This document shows, piece by piece, positions 43,734 through 52,174 of a stretch of DNA of 64,000 nt. Source of the DNA: CADEFX01 sp046154585. Lineage in GTDB: Bacteria > Pseudomonadota > Alphaproteobacteria > Rhizobiales > Hyphomicrobiaceae. The stretch covers positions 4,830 to 68,829 of the forward strand of contig JBJXDX010000017.1 in assembly GCA_046154585.1 (NCBI GenBank), given 5' to 3'. How positions within the stretch are numbered: position 1 is the first letter of the stretch; every line of letters starts with the position of its first letter. The notes under the pieces were generated by a model, which did not search any database, had not been told where the DNA came from, and saw only the letters and a program-made list of their open reading frames with translations. The position numbers and the translations under genes were made by a program.

Positions 43734-44030
43734 GTGCTGAGATCACTTCGTTTGGGAACGGGCGTTGCGTCGGCGATCTTTGCTCTCGCCCTGATGGGCG
43801 GCACCGTCAACGCGCAACAGCAGAAGGCGCCGGACGCCGCCAAGAAAGAAGCCGCCCCAGCCAAGAAGAAGGTCGAGAAGAAGGCGGCCTCGCCCTGCGC
43901 CGGCCTCGAGGAAACCGCCTGCAAGGCCAACACGGCCTGCTCTTGGTATCGCGAGACGACGACCAAGAAGGGCCAGAAGCGCAAGGCCCACTGCCAGAAG
44001 AAGCCAACCCCGCCAGCCAAGAAGAAATAG
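43734..44030 (+). CDS. Small secreted Lys/Ala-rich Cys protein
   Basis: 98 residues from a GTG start, with GGAGG upstream. A signal peptide covers about 1-27 (VASAIFALALMGGTVNA). A low-complexity KKEAAPAKKKVEKKA linker follows, then a compact four-Cys motif CAGLEETACKANTACSWY...KKAHC, and a second Lys/Pro tail. Similar four-Cys modules occur in small periplasmic proteins of rhizobia; function unknown. A hairpin terminator follows. Confidence 0.75.
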   Translation: MLRSLRLGTGVASAIFALALMGGTVNAQQQKAPDAAKKEAAPAKKKVEKKAASPCAGLEETACKANTACSWYRETTTKKGQKRKAHCQKKPTPPAKKK

Positions 44031-44059
44031 CGGTCGCGCACGTCTCTGCTGGGACAATT

Positions 44060-44090
44060 CCGTGGCAGTCATCTGCCACGGCGTTTGGTT
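44060..44090. terminator. Bidirectional hairpin terminator
   Basis: CCGTGGCAG (44060-44068) and CTGCCACGG (44073-44081) form a 9-bp stem with a 4-base loop, then CGTTTGGTT. It stands between the convergent secreted-protein gene and the aromatic-rich protein gene. Confidence 0.6.
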
Positions 44091-44108
44091 GTGACCAGGG
44101 CTGGTCGA

Positions 44109-44663
44109 CTAGAGCGCCGGCGCCGAGAACGGCATCGGCGTCCACGACAAGGCCCGCATCTGGCCGGCGCGCGGGTCCATGGCCCGGAAGATCGCCGCCG
44201 TCGCATGTCCGCCGGCGGTGCGATAGCTCGCCTCGATCAGCGCCATGGTGTTGGCCGCAGCCTCGGCAGGCGTAAACGGCAGCGTGATGGTCGCCTGCGG
44301 CTGCCACGGCGACGGCGCGAACATCGAGAAGGCCGTTGGCGGCTGGAACAGGCCGGCCCAGGCGCGATAGGCGGACGGCCAGCCCGCTCCGCCCATGCCG
44401 AAGCCCAGGGGGCCAGACCAGCTGGCATAGAACGGCATGGGCATCTGCCACCAGCCCCGGCTCGACCCAGTCATCCAGGCGGCCCAGGGATTGGACGCGA
44501 GCGACGGCATGCCCCAGAAGCTGGCTGGCAGCGTGGCTGCAGGCGCAAGCCAGGGATAGGGATTGCGCGGAGGCGTCGTCAGCGCCCCCATCGCGGCGAA
44601 GCCCGACGCGGCCGCGTCGAACCATGTTTGTGCGAGCTTGGCCTGGAGATCGAATGGAAACAT
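44109..44663 (-). CDS. Aromatic- and Pro-rich protein of unknown function
   Basis: 184 residues. No signal peptide. The first 25 residues look amphipathic helical (FDLQAKLAQTWFDAAASGFAAM). The middle is very rich in Trp, Phe, Met, Pro and Gly (NPWAAWMTGSSRGWWQMPMPF), and the last 60 residues turn into a helical segment with TPAEAAANTMALIEASYRTAGGHATAAI. The N- and C-terminal helices remind of phasin-like granule proteins, but this is only an impression. AAGGAG precedes the ATG at 44663. Confidence 0.65.
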   Translation of the reverse strand: MFPFDLQAKLAQTWFDAAASGFAAMGALTTPPRNPYPWLAPAATLPASFWGMPSLASNPWAAWMTGSSRGWWQMPMPFYASWSGPLGFGMGGAGWPSAYRAWAGLFQPPTAFSMFAPSPWQPQATITLPFTPAEAAANTMALIEASYRTAGGHATAAIFRAMDPRAGQMRALSWTPMPFSAPAL

Positions 44664-44806
44664 TGGAGTCTCCTTGAGAGCAGGAGCAACTCCGGTGGGC
44701 CACCGGAGCCAAACCAAGGCGCGCGACGTGAGGAAAAGACAACGAGAGCATAACCAATATTGTGCGTCGCAGCAATTACTTTGCGACGCAACACGACGCC
44801 AAAGGG

Positions 44807-45325
44807 TTAAGATTTTGCGACACTCACCGCCTCTTTGGCCGGAGCCGCGGCTTTAGACTGTTCAACAGCAGCCTCGACCGGCTCAACCGCCGCCGGCCGG
44901 CCGGCATGCCGTCCCGCCCATATCCAGTAGACAAAGCCGCCCACGAAGCCGGTCGCCAGAAAGGCCACCAGCGGATAGCTGCTGTTCACGACGGACCAAT
45001 TCTGGCCAGTCGGCTCGCTTGCCCACTGGGCCAGGAAACCCAGCACGGCAATGATGATGCCGGTGTTGGCGTAGTAGATCCAATCGCGCTTGCCGAGCCA
45101 TTCGGCGATGATCACCGCCACCAGCGCGAATACAGCCGAGAACAGCACGCTCTGCGTGGATGCCGCCAGCCACAAGAGGCCGAACCGCGCGAACCGCTCA
45201 CCCCCGTCATCCAGCGACAGCCAGCCGATCAGCTCGCCCGGCGTGACGACAAACAGCAGCGTGGTCAATGCCGCCGCGATGCAGGCGATCAGGAATCCGA
45301 TGAGTACGCGCACAATCTGTCGCAC
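44807..45325 (-). CDS. Small membrane protein (paralogue 1), unknown function
   Basis: 172 residues with four predicted membrane helices, among them VRVLIGFLIACIAAALTTLLF and a terminal SYPLVAFLATGFVGGFVYWIWAG. The GTG at 45325 is preferred because AGGAG is at good spacing; the ATG at 45364 has no such site. The C-terminal GGFVYWxxAGR motif is shared with the upstream gene at 45426-45851. A 9-bp inverted repeat (44763-44790) lies beyond the stop. Confidence 0.7.
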   Translation of the reverse strand: MRQIVRVLIGFLIACIAAALTTLLFVVTPGELIGWLSLDDGGERFARFGLLWLAASTQSVLFSAVFALVAVIIAEWLGKRDWIYYANTGIIIAVLGFLAQWASEPTGQNWSVVNSSYPLVAFLATGFVGGFVYWIWAGRHAGRPAAVEPVEAAVEQSKAAAPAKEAVSVAKS

Positions 45326-45425
45326 AGCCGCCGTCTCCTTCTGCCGTTCGGGCCCCGGGTCCATACGGCGCCGCGCCGCCCACGGCCCTATCCCAAGTCC
45401 AACCTATCGCCGCCGGTGCCGCCCG

Positions 45426-45851
45426 TCACGCATTACGGCCGGCCAGCAGCCAGTATACGAACCCGCCCGCGAAGCCGGCCGTCGCGAACACTTGCCAGAG
45501 CGTGCCGAGCGGCGACAGATTGCTCGATAGCGACCCCGCCATCGCCATCAGCGGCAACGCACATAGCGCCGCGCCGCCGCCCAGGATGTAGTACGCCGAC
45601 GAGCGGATGCGCGCGACCTCGCCGACGATGACCAGCACTATCGCCGGCACGATGGTCGCCGCCGACGCCAGCGCGCTCGCCTGGCGCATAAACTCGAAAA
45701 TCTGCGAGAAGTCCGCGTCGATGGCGCGTCCCGCCATCGCGTGCGTGATTTTTTCCATGCCGAGCGAGAACAGAATGAACAGCGCCGCGGCCGTGCCGAG
45801 CAGGAAGGCGAGCGGCACCATGATCAGCCGGCCAATCGCGCGCATCACCAC
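45426..45851 (-). CDS. Small membrane protein (paralogue 2), unknown function
   Basis: 141 residues with four predicted membrane segments, starting IGRLIMVPLAFLLGTAAALFILF and ending FATAGFAGGFVYWLLAGRNA. The ending repeats that of paralogue 1. GTG at 45851 has GGGGGA eight bases upstream; an ATG at 45845 is an alternative. It begins 20 bases after the rlmN stop and is probably co-transcribed with it. Confidence 0.72.
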   Translation of the reverse strand: MVMRAIGRLIMVPLAFLLGTAAALFILFSLGMEKITHAMAGRAIDADFSQIFEFMRQASALASAATIVPAIVLVIVGEVARIRSSAYYILGGGAALCALPLMAMAGSLSSNLSPLGTLWQVFATAGFAGGFVYWLLAGRNA

Positions 45852-45871
45852 GGATCAAGTCCCCCAAAAAC

Positions 45872-47065
45872 CTATCCCGTCGCCCGCGCCCGCTGGCTCG
45901 CCCGCACGTTGACGCTGGCCGACTTGAGCTGCCCGCACGCCGCGAGAATGTCCCGCCCCCGCGGCGTCCGCACCGGACTGACGTAGCCCGCGGCATTGAC
46001 GATGTCAGCAAACCTCTCGATCACCTCGGGCGCCGAGCATTCGTACTGGCTGCCGGGCCAGGCATTGAACGGAATGAGATTGATCTTGGCCGGGATCCCC
46101 GCCAGCAACCGCACCAGCGCCCGCGCATCCGCGACGCTGTCGTTCACGCCTTTCAGCATCACGTATTCGAATGTGATGCGCCGCGCGTTGGAGAGGCCGG
46201 GATAGTTTCTGCAGGCCTCCAGCAATTCCGTGATCGGATACTTGCGGTTGATCGGCACGAGCGTGTCGCGCAGTTCGTCGCGCGTCGCATGCAGCGAGAT
46301 CGCCAGCATGGTGCCTGTTTCCTCGCCCCAGCGGACGATCTGCGGCACGACGCCCGACGTCGAGAGCGTGATGCGCCGCTTGGAGAACGCCAGCCCGTCG
46401 CCGTCGGCCGCCATTTCCATGGCATCGCGCACGTTGTCGAAGTTGTAGAGCGGCTCGCCCATCCCCATCAGCACGATGTTGGTGATCTTCCTCTCGCTCG
46501 CCGGCAGCATGCCGCCGTCCTGCACGGCCGCCGCACCCGGCCAGTCGCCGATGCGGTCGCGCGCCAGCAGGATCTGCCCGACGATCTCCGCCGTCTCGAG
46601 GTTGCGCACGAGCTTCTGCGTGCCGGTATGGCAGAACGAGCACGTCAGCGTGCACCCGACCTGACTCGAGACGCACAGCGTGCCGCGATTGATCTCGGGG
46701 ATGTAGACCGTCTCGATCTCCGGTGCCTGCGCCTCGTGTCCGCGCCGCGGGAGTCTGAGCAGCCATTTGCGCGTGCCGTCGGAGGAGATCTGCTCGGTGA
46801 CGATCTGCGGCCGCTCCAGCGACCACTGCTCCTCCAGACGCGCGCGCAGATGCTTGGATACGTCCGTCATGGTGTCGAACGACGTCGCCCCGTGCGCATA
46901 GATCCAGCTCGAGATCTGCTCCGCGCGCATCCGGAGCTGCTTCTCCAGCACGCCCGCGGCTGCCAGCGCCGCGTGCAAGCCCTCACGCCCGAGGCCCGCG
47001 AGCGTCGGTTTCGCCGCTGCCTCGTGGGCCAGCGCAGGAGATGTCTTATCGAGGATTAGGACCAT
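45872..47065 (-). CDS. rlmN: Dual-specificity RNA methyltransferase RlmN
   Basis: 397 residues. Radical-SAM enzyme that methylates C2 of A2503 in 23S rRNA and A37 of some tRNAs, improving translational accuracy. The cluster motif C138-x3-C142-x2-C145 (CTLTCSFC) is present, with GMGEPLYNFDNV and ISLHATRDELRDTLVPINRKYP as further signatures. The C-terminal ACGQLKS holds the second essential Cys. First gene of a minus-strand unit including two membrane proteins. Confidence 0.96.
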   Translation of the reverse strand: MVLILDKTSPALAHEAAAKPTLAGLGREGLHAALAAAGVLEKQLRMRAEQISSWIYAHGATSFDTMTDVSKHLRARLEEQWSLERPQIVTEQISSDGTRKWLLRLPRRGHEAQAPEIETVYIPEINRGTLCVSSQVGCTLTCSFCHTGTQKLVRNLETAEIVGQILLARDRIGDWPGAAAVQDGGMLPASERKITNIVLMGMGEPLYNFDNVRDAMEMAADGDGLAFSKRRITLSTSGVVPQIVRWGEETGTMLAISLHATRDELRDTLVPINRKYPITELLEACRNYPGLSNARRITFEYVMLKGVNDSVADARALVRLLAGIPAKINLIPFNAWPGSQYECSAPEVIERFADIVNAAGYVSPVRTPRGRDILAACGQLKSASVNVRASQRARATG

Positions 47066-47254
47066 TGCACGTATGCCGCTGTTCGGCGCCTGTGTAACCT
47101 GGATCGCCCTGCGCCGGAAGGCTCACTTTATTAGTCATCCCCGAGACGGCTCCGGCTGCGCCTCGACCGCCCGAGGGTGACGAATAAGGCTTGATTGCGC
47201 CTTTCAGGCCCGGCAACGTAAACCGCCAAAAAATATGACGGGAGTAAACAAGAA

Positions 47255-48427
47255 ATGCAGGCCCTCAATTACGACGATCTGCGGCGCATGGCCAAGCGGC
47301 GGCTGCCCAAGGTCGCATTCGACTTCATCGAGGGCGGCGTCGAGGACGAAGTCGGCCTCGCGCGCAACTACTCGGCCTTCGACAACGTCCGCCTCGTTCC
47401 CAAGTATCTGGTCGACGTCAGCACCCGCGACCAGACCGCCACGCTGTTCGGGCGCACCTACTCCCATCCCTTCGGCATCGCGCCAACCGGCGGCTTGGGC
47501 TTCTTCCGCCCCGGGGCCGACCTGATGCTGGCGCAGGCTGCCCGCGACGCCAACGTGCCCTTCATCATGTCGGGCGCCTCCACCGCCTCCATCGAGGACC
47601 TCGCCCGTACAGCACCTGATCACGGCTGGTATCAGTTGTATGCGGCGCGCGACAAGAAGATCTCCGAGGACATGATCCGCCGCGCCAAGGATGCCGGCCT
47701 CTCCACGCTCGTCCTCACGGTCGACGTGCCCGTGCACTCCAACCGCGAGCGCAACCGCCGCAACGGTTACAGCCGCCCCCTGAACCTGCCGCTGAAGACG
47801 AAGCTCGAGGCCCTGCTGCATCCGGCATGGATTGCGGAGTATGTCCGCACCGGCGGCCAGCCCCTCCTTCCAAACTGGGCGCCCTATGCCAGCAACGGCA
47901 AGGATGTCGAGACGGTCGCCTCGCTCGTCGCCGCGCAGACCACGGCGCCGCTGACCTGGGACGACGTCAAGCGCTTCCGCGATCTGTGGCCGCGCAAGTT
48001 CGTCCTGAAGGGCATCATGCATCCTGACGATGCGCGTCGCTGCGCATCGCTCGGCGTCGACGGCATCATGGTGTCGAACCACGGCGCGCGTCAGCTCGAC
48101 CGCGCGCCTTCGCCGATCGAGGTACTGCCGGCCATCAACGAAGCCGTCGGCGACAAGGTCACGCTCATGCTCGACAGCGGCATCCGCCGCGGCGCCGACA
48201 TCATGGCCGCCTTCTGCCTCGGTGCGAAGTTCGTGTTCGTCGGCCGCTGGACGCTCTATGGCGTCGCTGCGGCCGGTCTCCCCGGCGCCAAGCAGGCGCT
48301 CGAGATCATGCGCAACGAGGTCGATCTCTCGATGGGCCAGATGGGCGTGCCCAACCTGCAGGTCCTCGGCGCTGACTACCTGATGTGGGACCGCCCCGAA
48401 GACCTCCAGCGCAACCGCCGGCCATAA
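47255..48427 (+). CDS. FMN-dependent alpha-hydroxy-acid oxidase/dehydrogenase
   Basis: 390 residues, TIM-barrel family of L-lactate dehydrogenase, glycolate oxidase and mandelate dehydrogenase. N-terminal LRRMAKRRLPKVAFDFIEGG, FMN-binding APTGGLGFFRPGADL, and MVSNHGARQLDRAPSPIE containing the catalytic His and Arg; the usual HGGR is HGAR here. Has a middle segment of membrane-targeting type (RPLNLPLKTKLEALLHPAW). GGAG precedes the start. Substrate cannot be chosen between lactate, mandelate or others. Confidence 0.88.
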   Translation: MQALNYDDLRRMAKRRLPKVAFDFIEGGVEDEVGLARNYSAFDNVRLVPKYLVDVSTRDQTATLFGRTYSHPFGIAPTGGLGFFRPGADLMLAQAARDANVPFIMSGASTASIEDLARTAPDHGWYQLYAARDKKISEDMIRRAKDAGLSTLVLTVDVPVHSNRERNRRNGYSRPLNLPLKTKLEALLHPAWIAEYVRTGGQPLLPNWAPYASNGKDVETVASLVAAQTTAPLTWDDVKRFRDLWPRKFVLKGIMHPDDARRCASLGVDGIMVSNHGARQLDRAPSPIEVLPAINEAVGDKVTLMLDSGIRRGADIMAAFCLGAKFVFVGRWTLYGVAAAGLPGAKQALEIMRNEVDLSMGQMGVPNLQVLGADYLMWDRPEDLQRNRRP

Positions 48428-48502
48428 GCACTGAGCCGCCAGCCATTGCCGGGATCACCCCGACAATGGCCGGCGACAATGCCTCTTCCACGCGTCGCAG
48501 TC

Positions 48503-48721
48503 TTAGAACCGCGGCAACGGAAACTTTGGGAAGGGCAGCGGGCTGCCGCCCTTCGGGAAACGCGGGTCGTTGAGGCGGCCGAGCGTCGGCGAGTACACCG
48601 ATCCATCCTCGCCGAAAATCGGGAAGCAATTGACGGCACCGCCGGTCACGCTGTCCAGCTCGGCCTGGCTCAGCGAACGCAACTCCGTGGCGGCAATGTC
48701 CTGGTTCGTCTTGATCTGCAT
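48503..48721 (-). CDS. Small peptide with double-glycine leader (RiPP/bacteriocin precursor-like)
   Basis: 72 residues. The first 28 residues, ending LSQAELDSVTGG, follow the double-glycine leader pattern (hydrophobic residues at -4, -7 and -12 relative to the GG at 27-28) recognised by C39 peptidase-containing exporters. The 44-residue remainder starts AVNCFPIFGEDG, has a single Cys32, and ends with a Pro/Phe/Lys-rich PLPFPKFPLPRF. CAGGAG six bases before the ATG is a strong ribosome site. No exporter or modification enzyme gene is adjacent. Function is inferred from the leader only. Confidence 0.65.
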   Translation of the reverse strand: MQIKTNQDIAATELRSLSQAELDSVTGGAVNCFPIFGEDGSVYSPTLGRLNDPRFPKGGSPLPFPKFPLPRF

Positions 48722-48844
48722 GGTCCACTCCTGCGGGGTTTGAAGGGCGTGTCAGGCTCACACCCGGACCATCGCTCAATCGCGCCGCCCACGCTGTCCC
48801 ACGCGGAACACATGCCGTACACGTCATTTTGCGCGAGTCAGCCG

Positions 48845-48937
48845 TTGTCATCCCGGGCAAGCGCGGGCCGACACGGCAACGAGACGCGAGGCGAAAATTT
48901 CCCGCGCGCGACCCGGGACCCAGTATCCCACGCGGAG
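48845..48937. repeat. Dispersed palindromic repeat A, copy 5
   Basis: TTGTCATCCCGGGCAAGCGC, then CGCGCGACCCGGGACCCAG and tail TATCCCACGCGGAGCAG. It lies just downstream of hslU (minus strand) and could act as its 3' structure. Confidence 0.8.
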
Positions 48938-48954
48938 CAGCGTGCGCCGCCCGC

Positions 48955-50259
48955 TCAAAGAATGAACTTGCTCAGATCCGCGTTGTTCGCGAGATCACCG
49001 ATGCGCGCCTTCACGTAGGCCGCGTCCACCGTCACGGTCTGCCCGTCGCGATCCGACGCATCGAACGAGATCTCGTCCAGCACGCGCTCCATCACCGTCT
49101 GCAGGCGGCGTGCGCCGATGTTCTCCACCGTGGAGTTCACCTGCACCGCAATGTCCGCTAGCGCATCGATGCCGTCGTCGGTGAACGCCAGCGTCATCCC
49201 TTCCGTCGCCATCAGCGCCACGTACTGCTTGATGAGGCTCGCCTCCGGCTCCGTCAGGATGCGGCGGATGTCCTCGCGCGACAGCGGCTGCAGCTCCACC
49301 CGGATCGGCAGCCGCCCCTGCAGCTCCGGCAGCAGATCCGAGGGCTTGGCCTGATGGAACGCACCCGAGGCGATGAACAGCACGTGGTCGGTCTTCACCG
49401 GCCCGTGCTTCGTCGACACCGTCGTGCCCTCGATCAGCGGCAATAGATCGCGCTGCACGCCCTCGCGCGACACGTCGATGCCCGCCCGCCCCGCCTCGCT
49501 GCGCGAGCAGATCTTGTCGATCTCGTCGAGGAACACGATGCCGTCGTTCTCGACCGCCTTGATGGCATCGGCGGTGATCTGCTCGCTGTCGATCAGCTTG
49601 TCGCTCTCCTGCGCCACCAGCAGGCCATAGCTCTGGCCCACCGTCATGCGCCGCGTTTTGGTGCGACCGCCCAAGGCCTTGCCCAGCATATCGCCGATAT
49701 TGATCATGCCGACCTGACCGCCGGGAATGTCGAATGTGGGAAAGCCGGCGCCGGCTTCGGCCACCTGGATTTCAATTTCCTTGTCGTTCAGCTTGTTGTT
49801 GCGCAACTGCCGGCGCCAGGATTCGCGCGTCTCCGGCCTCGCGTTCTGACCCACCAGCGCTTCGAGCACCCGCTCCTCGGCATTCTTCTCGGCGAGCGCC
49901 TTGACCTCTTTCCGCTTGGCGTCACGCACCAGCGCGATCCCGACCTCGACCAGGTCGCGCACGATCGAATCCACATCGCGGCCGACGTAGCCTACCTCCG
50001 TGAACTTGGTCGCCTCGACCTTGAGGAACGGCGCATTGGCGAGCCGCGCCAGCCGCCGCGAGATCTCCGTCTTGCCGCACCCAGTCGGGCCGATCATGAG
50101 GATGTTCTTCGGCAGCACCTCCTCGCGCAGGTCGCCGGTCAGTTGCTGCCGCCGCCAGCGGTTCCTGAGCGCGATCGCCACGGCGCGCTTGGCCTGCTTC
50201 TGCCCGACGATGAAGCGGTCGAGCTCCGAGACGATCTCGCGTGGGGAGAAATTGGTCAT
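48955..50259 (-). CDS. hslU: HslU, ATPase subunit of the HslVU protease
   Basis: 434 residues. AAA+ unfoldase that feeds substrates to HslV. N-terminal REIVSELDRFIVGQKQAKRAVAIALRNRWRR, Walker A GPTGCGKT at 57-64, Walker B GIVFLDEIDKIC, sensor region and C-terminal tail ending ADLSKFIL that inserts into HslV pockets. Follows hslV by 54 bases in one operon. Confidence 0.97.
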   Translation of the reverse strand: MTNFSPREIVSELDRFIVGQKQAKRAVAIALRNRWRRQQLTGDLREEVLPKNILMIGPTGCGKTEISRRLARLANAPFLKVEATKFTEVGYVGRDVDSIVRDLVEVGIALVRDAKRKEVKALAEKNAEERVLEALVGQNARPETRESWRRQLRNNKLNDKEIEIQVAEAGAGFPTFDIPGGQVGMINIGDMLGKALGGRTKTRRMTVGQSYGLLVAQESDKLIDSEQITADAIKAVENDGIVFLDEIDKICSRSEAGRAGIDVSREGVQRDLLPLIEGTTVSTKHGPVKTDHVLFIASGAFHQAKPSDLLPELQGRLPIRVELQPLSREDIRRILTEPEASLIKQYVALMATEGMTLAFTDDGIDALADIAVQVNSTVENIGARRLQTVMERVLDEISFDASDRDGQTVTVDAAYVKARIGDLANNADLSKFIL

Positions 50260-50313
50260 GTCAGATGAATGCCGTCAGTTCTCTGAAGCTGCAAATGAAA
50301 CAGGCGATGAGGT

Positions 50314-50895
50314 TCACCGCGCACTCTCGAGCGTTTCCACCACCAGATTGCTGTTAGTGTAGACGCAGATCTCCGCCGCGATCTCCATCGCCTTGCGCGC
50401 GATGTCCTCCGCGCTCATCTCCGTCTCCAGCAGCGCCCGCGCCGCCGCCAGCGCATAGTTGCCGCCCGAGCCGATGCCCATGACATCGCGCTCCGGCTCG
50501 AGCACGTCGCCCGTGCCCGTCAGCACCAGCGTCTTTTCGCGGTCGGCCACCAGCATCATGGCCTCGAGCCGGCGCAGGAACCGATCGGTGCGCCAATCCT
50601 TCGCCAATTCCACGCACGCGCGCGTCAGTTGGCCCGGATACTGCTCGAGTTTGCTCTCCAGCCGCTCGAACAGCGTGAAGGCATCCGCGGTTGCACCGGC
50701 AAATCCGCCGATCACGCCGCCCTTGCCCACCGTGCGCACTTTGCGCGCATTGCCCTTGATGATGGTGGCGCCCAGGCTCACCTGCCCGTCGCCGGCGATC
50801 ACCACCCTCCCGCCTTTACGGACGGTTAAGATGGTGGTGCCGTGCCAGACGGGTTGCTGGGGGGAATTAGCGATTGCTTCGGTCATCTCGGGCAT
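50314..50895 (-). CDS. hslV: HslV, proteolytic subunit of the HslVU protease
   Basis: 193 residues. N-terminal-threonine protease related to proteasome beta subunits. After a propeptide of 19 residues ending WHG, the catalytic Thr20 begins TTILTVRKGGRVVIAGDGQVS. GGFAGATADAFTLFERLE and ALAAARALLE are conserved. Start at 50895 is tentative since neither it nor the ATG at 50886 has a ribosome site; the upstream putative heat-shock promoter would leave a very short leader. Divergent from hisB. Confidence 0.95.
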   Translation of the reverse strand: MPEMTEAIANSPQQPVWHGTTILTVRKGGRVVIAGDGQVSLGATIIKGNARKVRTVGKGGVIGGFAGATADAFTLFERLESKLEQYPGQLTRACVELAKDWRTDRFLRRLEAMMLVADREKTLVLTGTGDVLEPERDVMGIGSGGNYALAAARALLETEMSAEDIARKAMEIAAEICVYTNSNLVVETLESAR

Positions 50896-50905
50896 GATGT
50901 GGAGC

Positions 50906-50937
50906 GATGTCGGAAGCCGGCCGGTCCCGTTCAAGGG
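50906..50937 (-). promoter_or_regulatory. Possible RpoH (sigma-32) promoter of hslVU
   Basis: On the minus strand CCCTTGAA (50930-50937) resembles the -35 of heat-shock promoters and CCGACATC (50906-50913), 16 bases away, is a partial match to the CCCCAT-type -10. A second CTTGAA (50978-50983) with CCATATG lies further upstream at short spacing. hslVU is known to be heat-shock regulated, but assignment is by pattern only. Confidence 0.35.
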
Positions 50938-51028
50938 GCCGCCAGCCCTGCCATCCGCGCATATGGCCTTGGGCGTTTCAAGCTGATAAACGCTTGCACC
51001 CAGGCACGCAAGCAAGTGGGAGCATCCC

Positions 51029-51625
51029 TTGAAGCGGCAGGCGACGGTCGAACGGTCGACCAAAGAAACCAGCATCAAGGCCGGCGTCGACATCGACGGC
51101 ACCGGCAAGGCAGCCATTGCCACCGGCATCGGCTTCCTCGACCATATGCTGGAGCAGCTTGCCCGCCATTCGCTGATCGACATCGAGGTCGAAGCCAAGG
51201 GCGACCTGCACATCGACTTCCACCACACCACCGAAGACTCCGGCATCGTACTCGGCCAGGCCGTGGCCAAGGCCATGGGCAGCAAGCAGGGCATCACCCG
51301 CTATGCGTCCGTGCATCTGCCGATGGACGACACCCTGACCCGCGTCGCCGTTGACGTCTCGGGCCGTCCCTACCTCGTCTGGAAAGTTGCCTTCTCGCAA
51401 CCCAAGATCGGCGACATGGACACCGAGCTGTTTCGCGAGTGGTTCCAGGCCTTTGCCCAGCATGCGGGAATCACGCTGCACGTCGAGACCTTGTACGGCG
51501 AGAACAATCACCATATCGCCGAGACGTGCTACAAGGGCCTCGCCCGGGCCTTGCGCCAGGCGTTGACCATCGATCCGAGGCAACAGGGCCGCGTGCCGTC
51601 CACCAAGGGCACGCTCTCGGTCTGA
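51029..51625 (+). CDS. hisB: Imidazoleglycerol-phosphate dehydratase
   Basis: 198 residues. Mn-dependent dehydratase, sixth step of histidine biosynthesis. Metal motifs: GFLDHMLEQLARHS, DFHHTTEDSGIVLG, and NNHHIAETCYKGLARALR. The monofunctional form, without the phosphatase domain of enterobacteria. Starts with TTG at 51029, GGGAG seven bases upstream. Heads a hisB-DUF2628-hisH run. Confidence 0.97.
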   Translation: MKRQATVERSTKETSIKAGVDIDGTGKAAIATGIGFLDHMLEQLARHSLIDIEVEAKGDLHIDFHHTTEDSGIVLGQAVAKAMGSKQGITRYASVHLPMDDTLTRVAVDVSGRPYLVWKVAFSQPKIGDMDTELFREWFQAFAQHAGITLHVETLYGENNHHIAETCYKGLARALRQALTIDPRQQGRVPSTKGTLSV

Positions 51626-51667
51626 GACGCCTCGGTTTCGCCCACACGAGTTACGGCGATACCGCAC

Positions 51668-52171
51668 ATGACCGTCTACACCGTCCACGAACCCCCCACG
51701 CCCCCGGCCGATCTGTTCGACCGGGCCGAGAGCCTCGTCTTCGTCAAGGAAGGCTTCACCTGGGCCGCGGCGCTCTTCACGCCGTTCTGGCTGCTCGCCA
51801 ACCGCCTGTGGCTCGCCTTTGCGGCCTACCTCGGCGGTATGGCGGCGTTGCAGCTTCTTCTCTATCTCGCCGGCGCCAATCCGGTCTGGACCACATGGAT
51901 TCTCATCGGCGTGCATGTCCTCTTCGGCCTCGAGGCGAGCACCATCCGCCGCTGGACGCTCGACCGCAACGGGTGGACCGCGATCGGCTCCGTCGTTGGC
52001 CGCAATTGGGCCGAATGCGAGCGCCGCTTCTTCGAATCGTGGCTGCCCGGTCAGCCCTACATTAAAGCCGCTGCGCTTGCTCCACACGGCGGCGCCCTAC
52101 CCCTATCGACCGGCATGACGCCGCGTCCGGGCCGCTGGCGCGCCGGTTTTCCGTTCCCGTCCAGGCCCTGA
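51668..52171 (+). CDS. DUF2628 domain membrane protein
   Basis: 167 residues. Soluble N-terminus (VYTVHEPPTPPADLFDRAESLVFVKEGF), then three membrane helices starting at TWAAALFTPFWLLANRLWLAF, typical of DUF2628 proteins found between hisB and hisH in Rhizobiales. Function unknown. Stop is 3 bases before the hisH start, so it is part of the his operon. Confidence 0.87.
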   Translation: MTVYTVHEPPTPPADLFDRAESLVFVKEGFTWAAALFTPFWLLANRLWLAFAAYLGGMAALQLLLYLAGANPVWTTWILIGVHVLFGLEASTIRRWTLDRNGWTAIGSVVGRNWAECERRFFESWLPGQPYIKAAALAPHGGALPLSTGMTPRPGRWRAGFPFPSRP

Positions 52172-52174
52172 GCC

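Noticed and set aside
47066..47254. tRNA or riboswitch in the gap before the hydroxy-acid oxidase
   Set aside because: No cloverleaf or known aptamer pattern seen; only a weak TCATCCCCGAG / CGAGGGTGACGA inverted pair.
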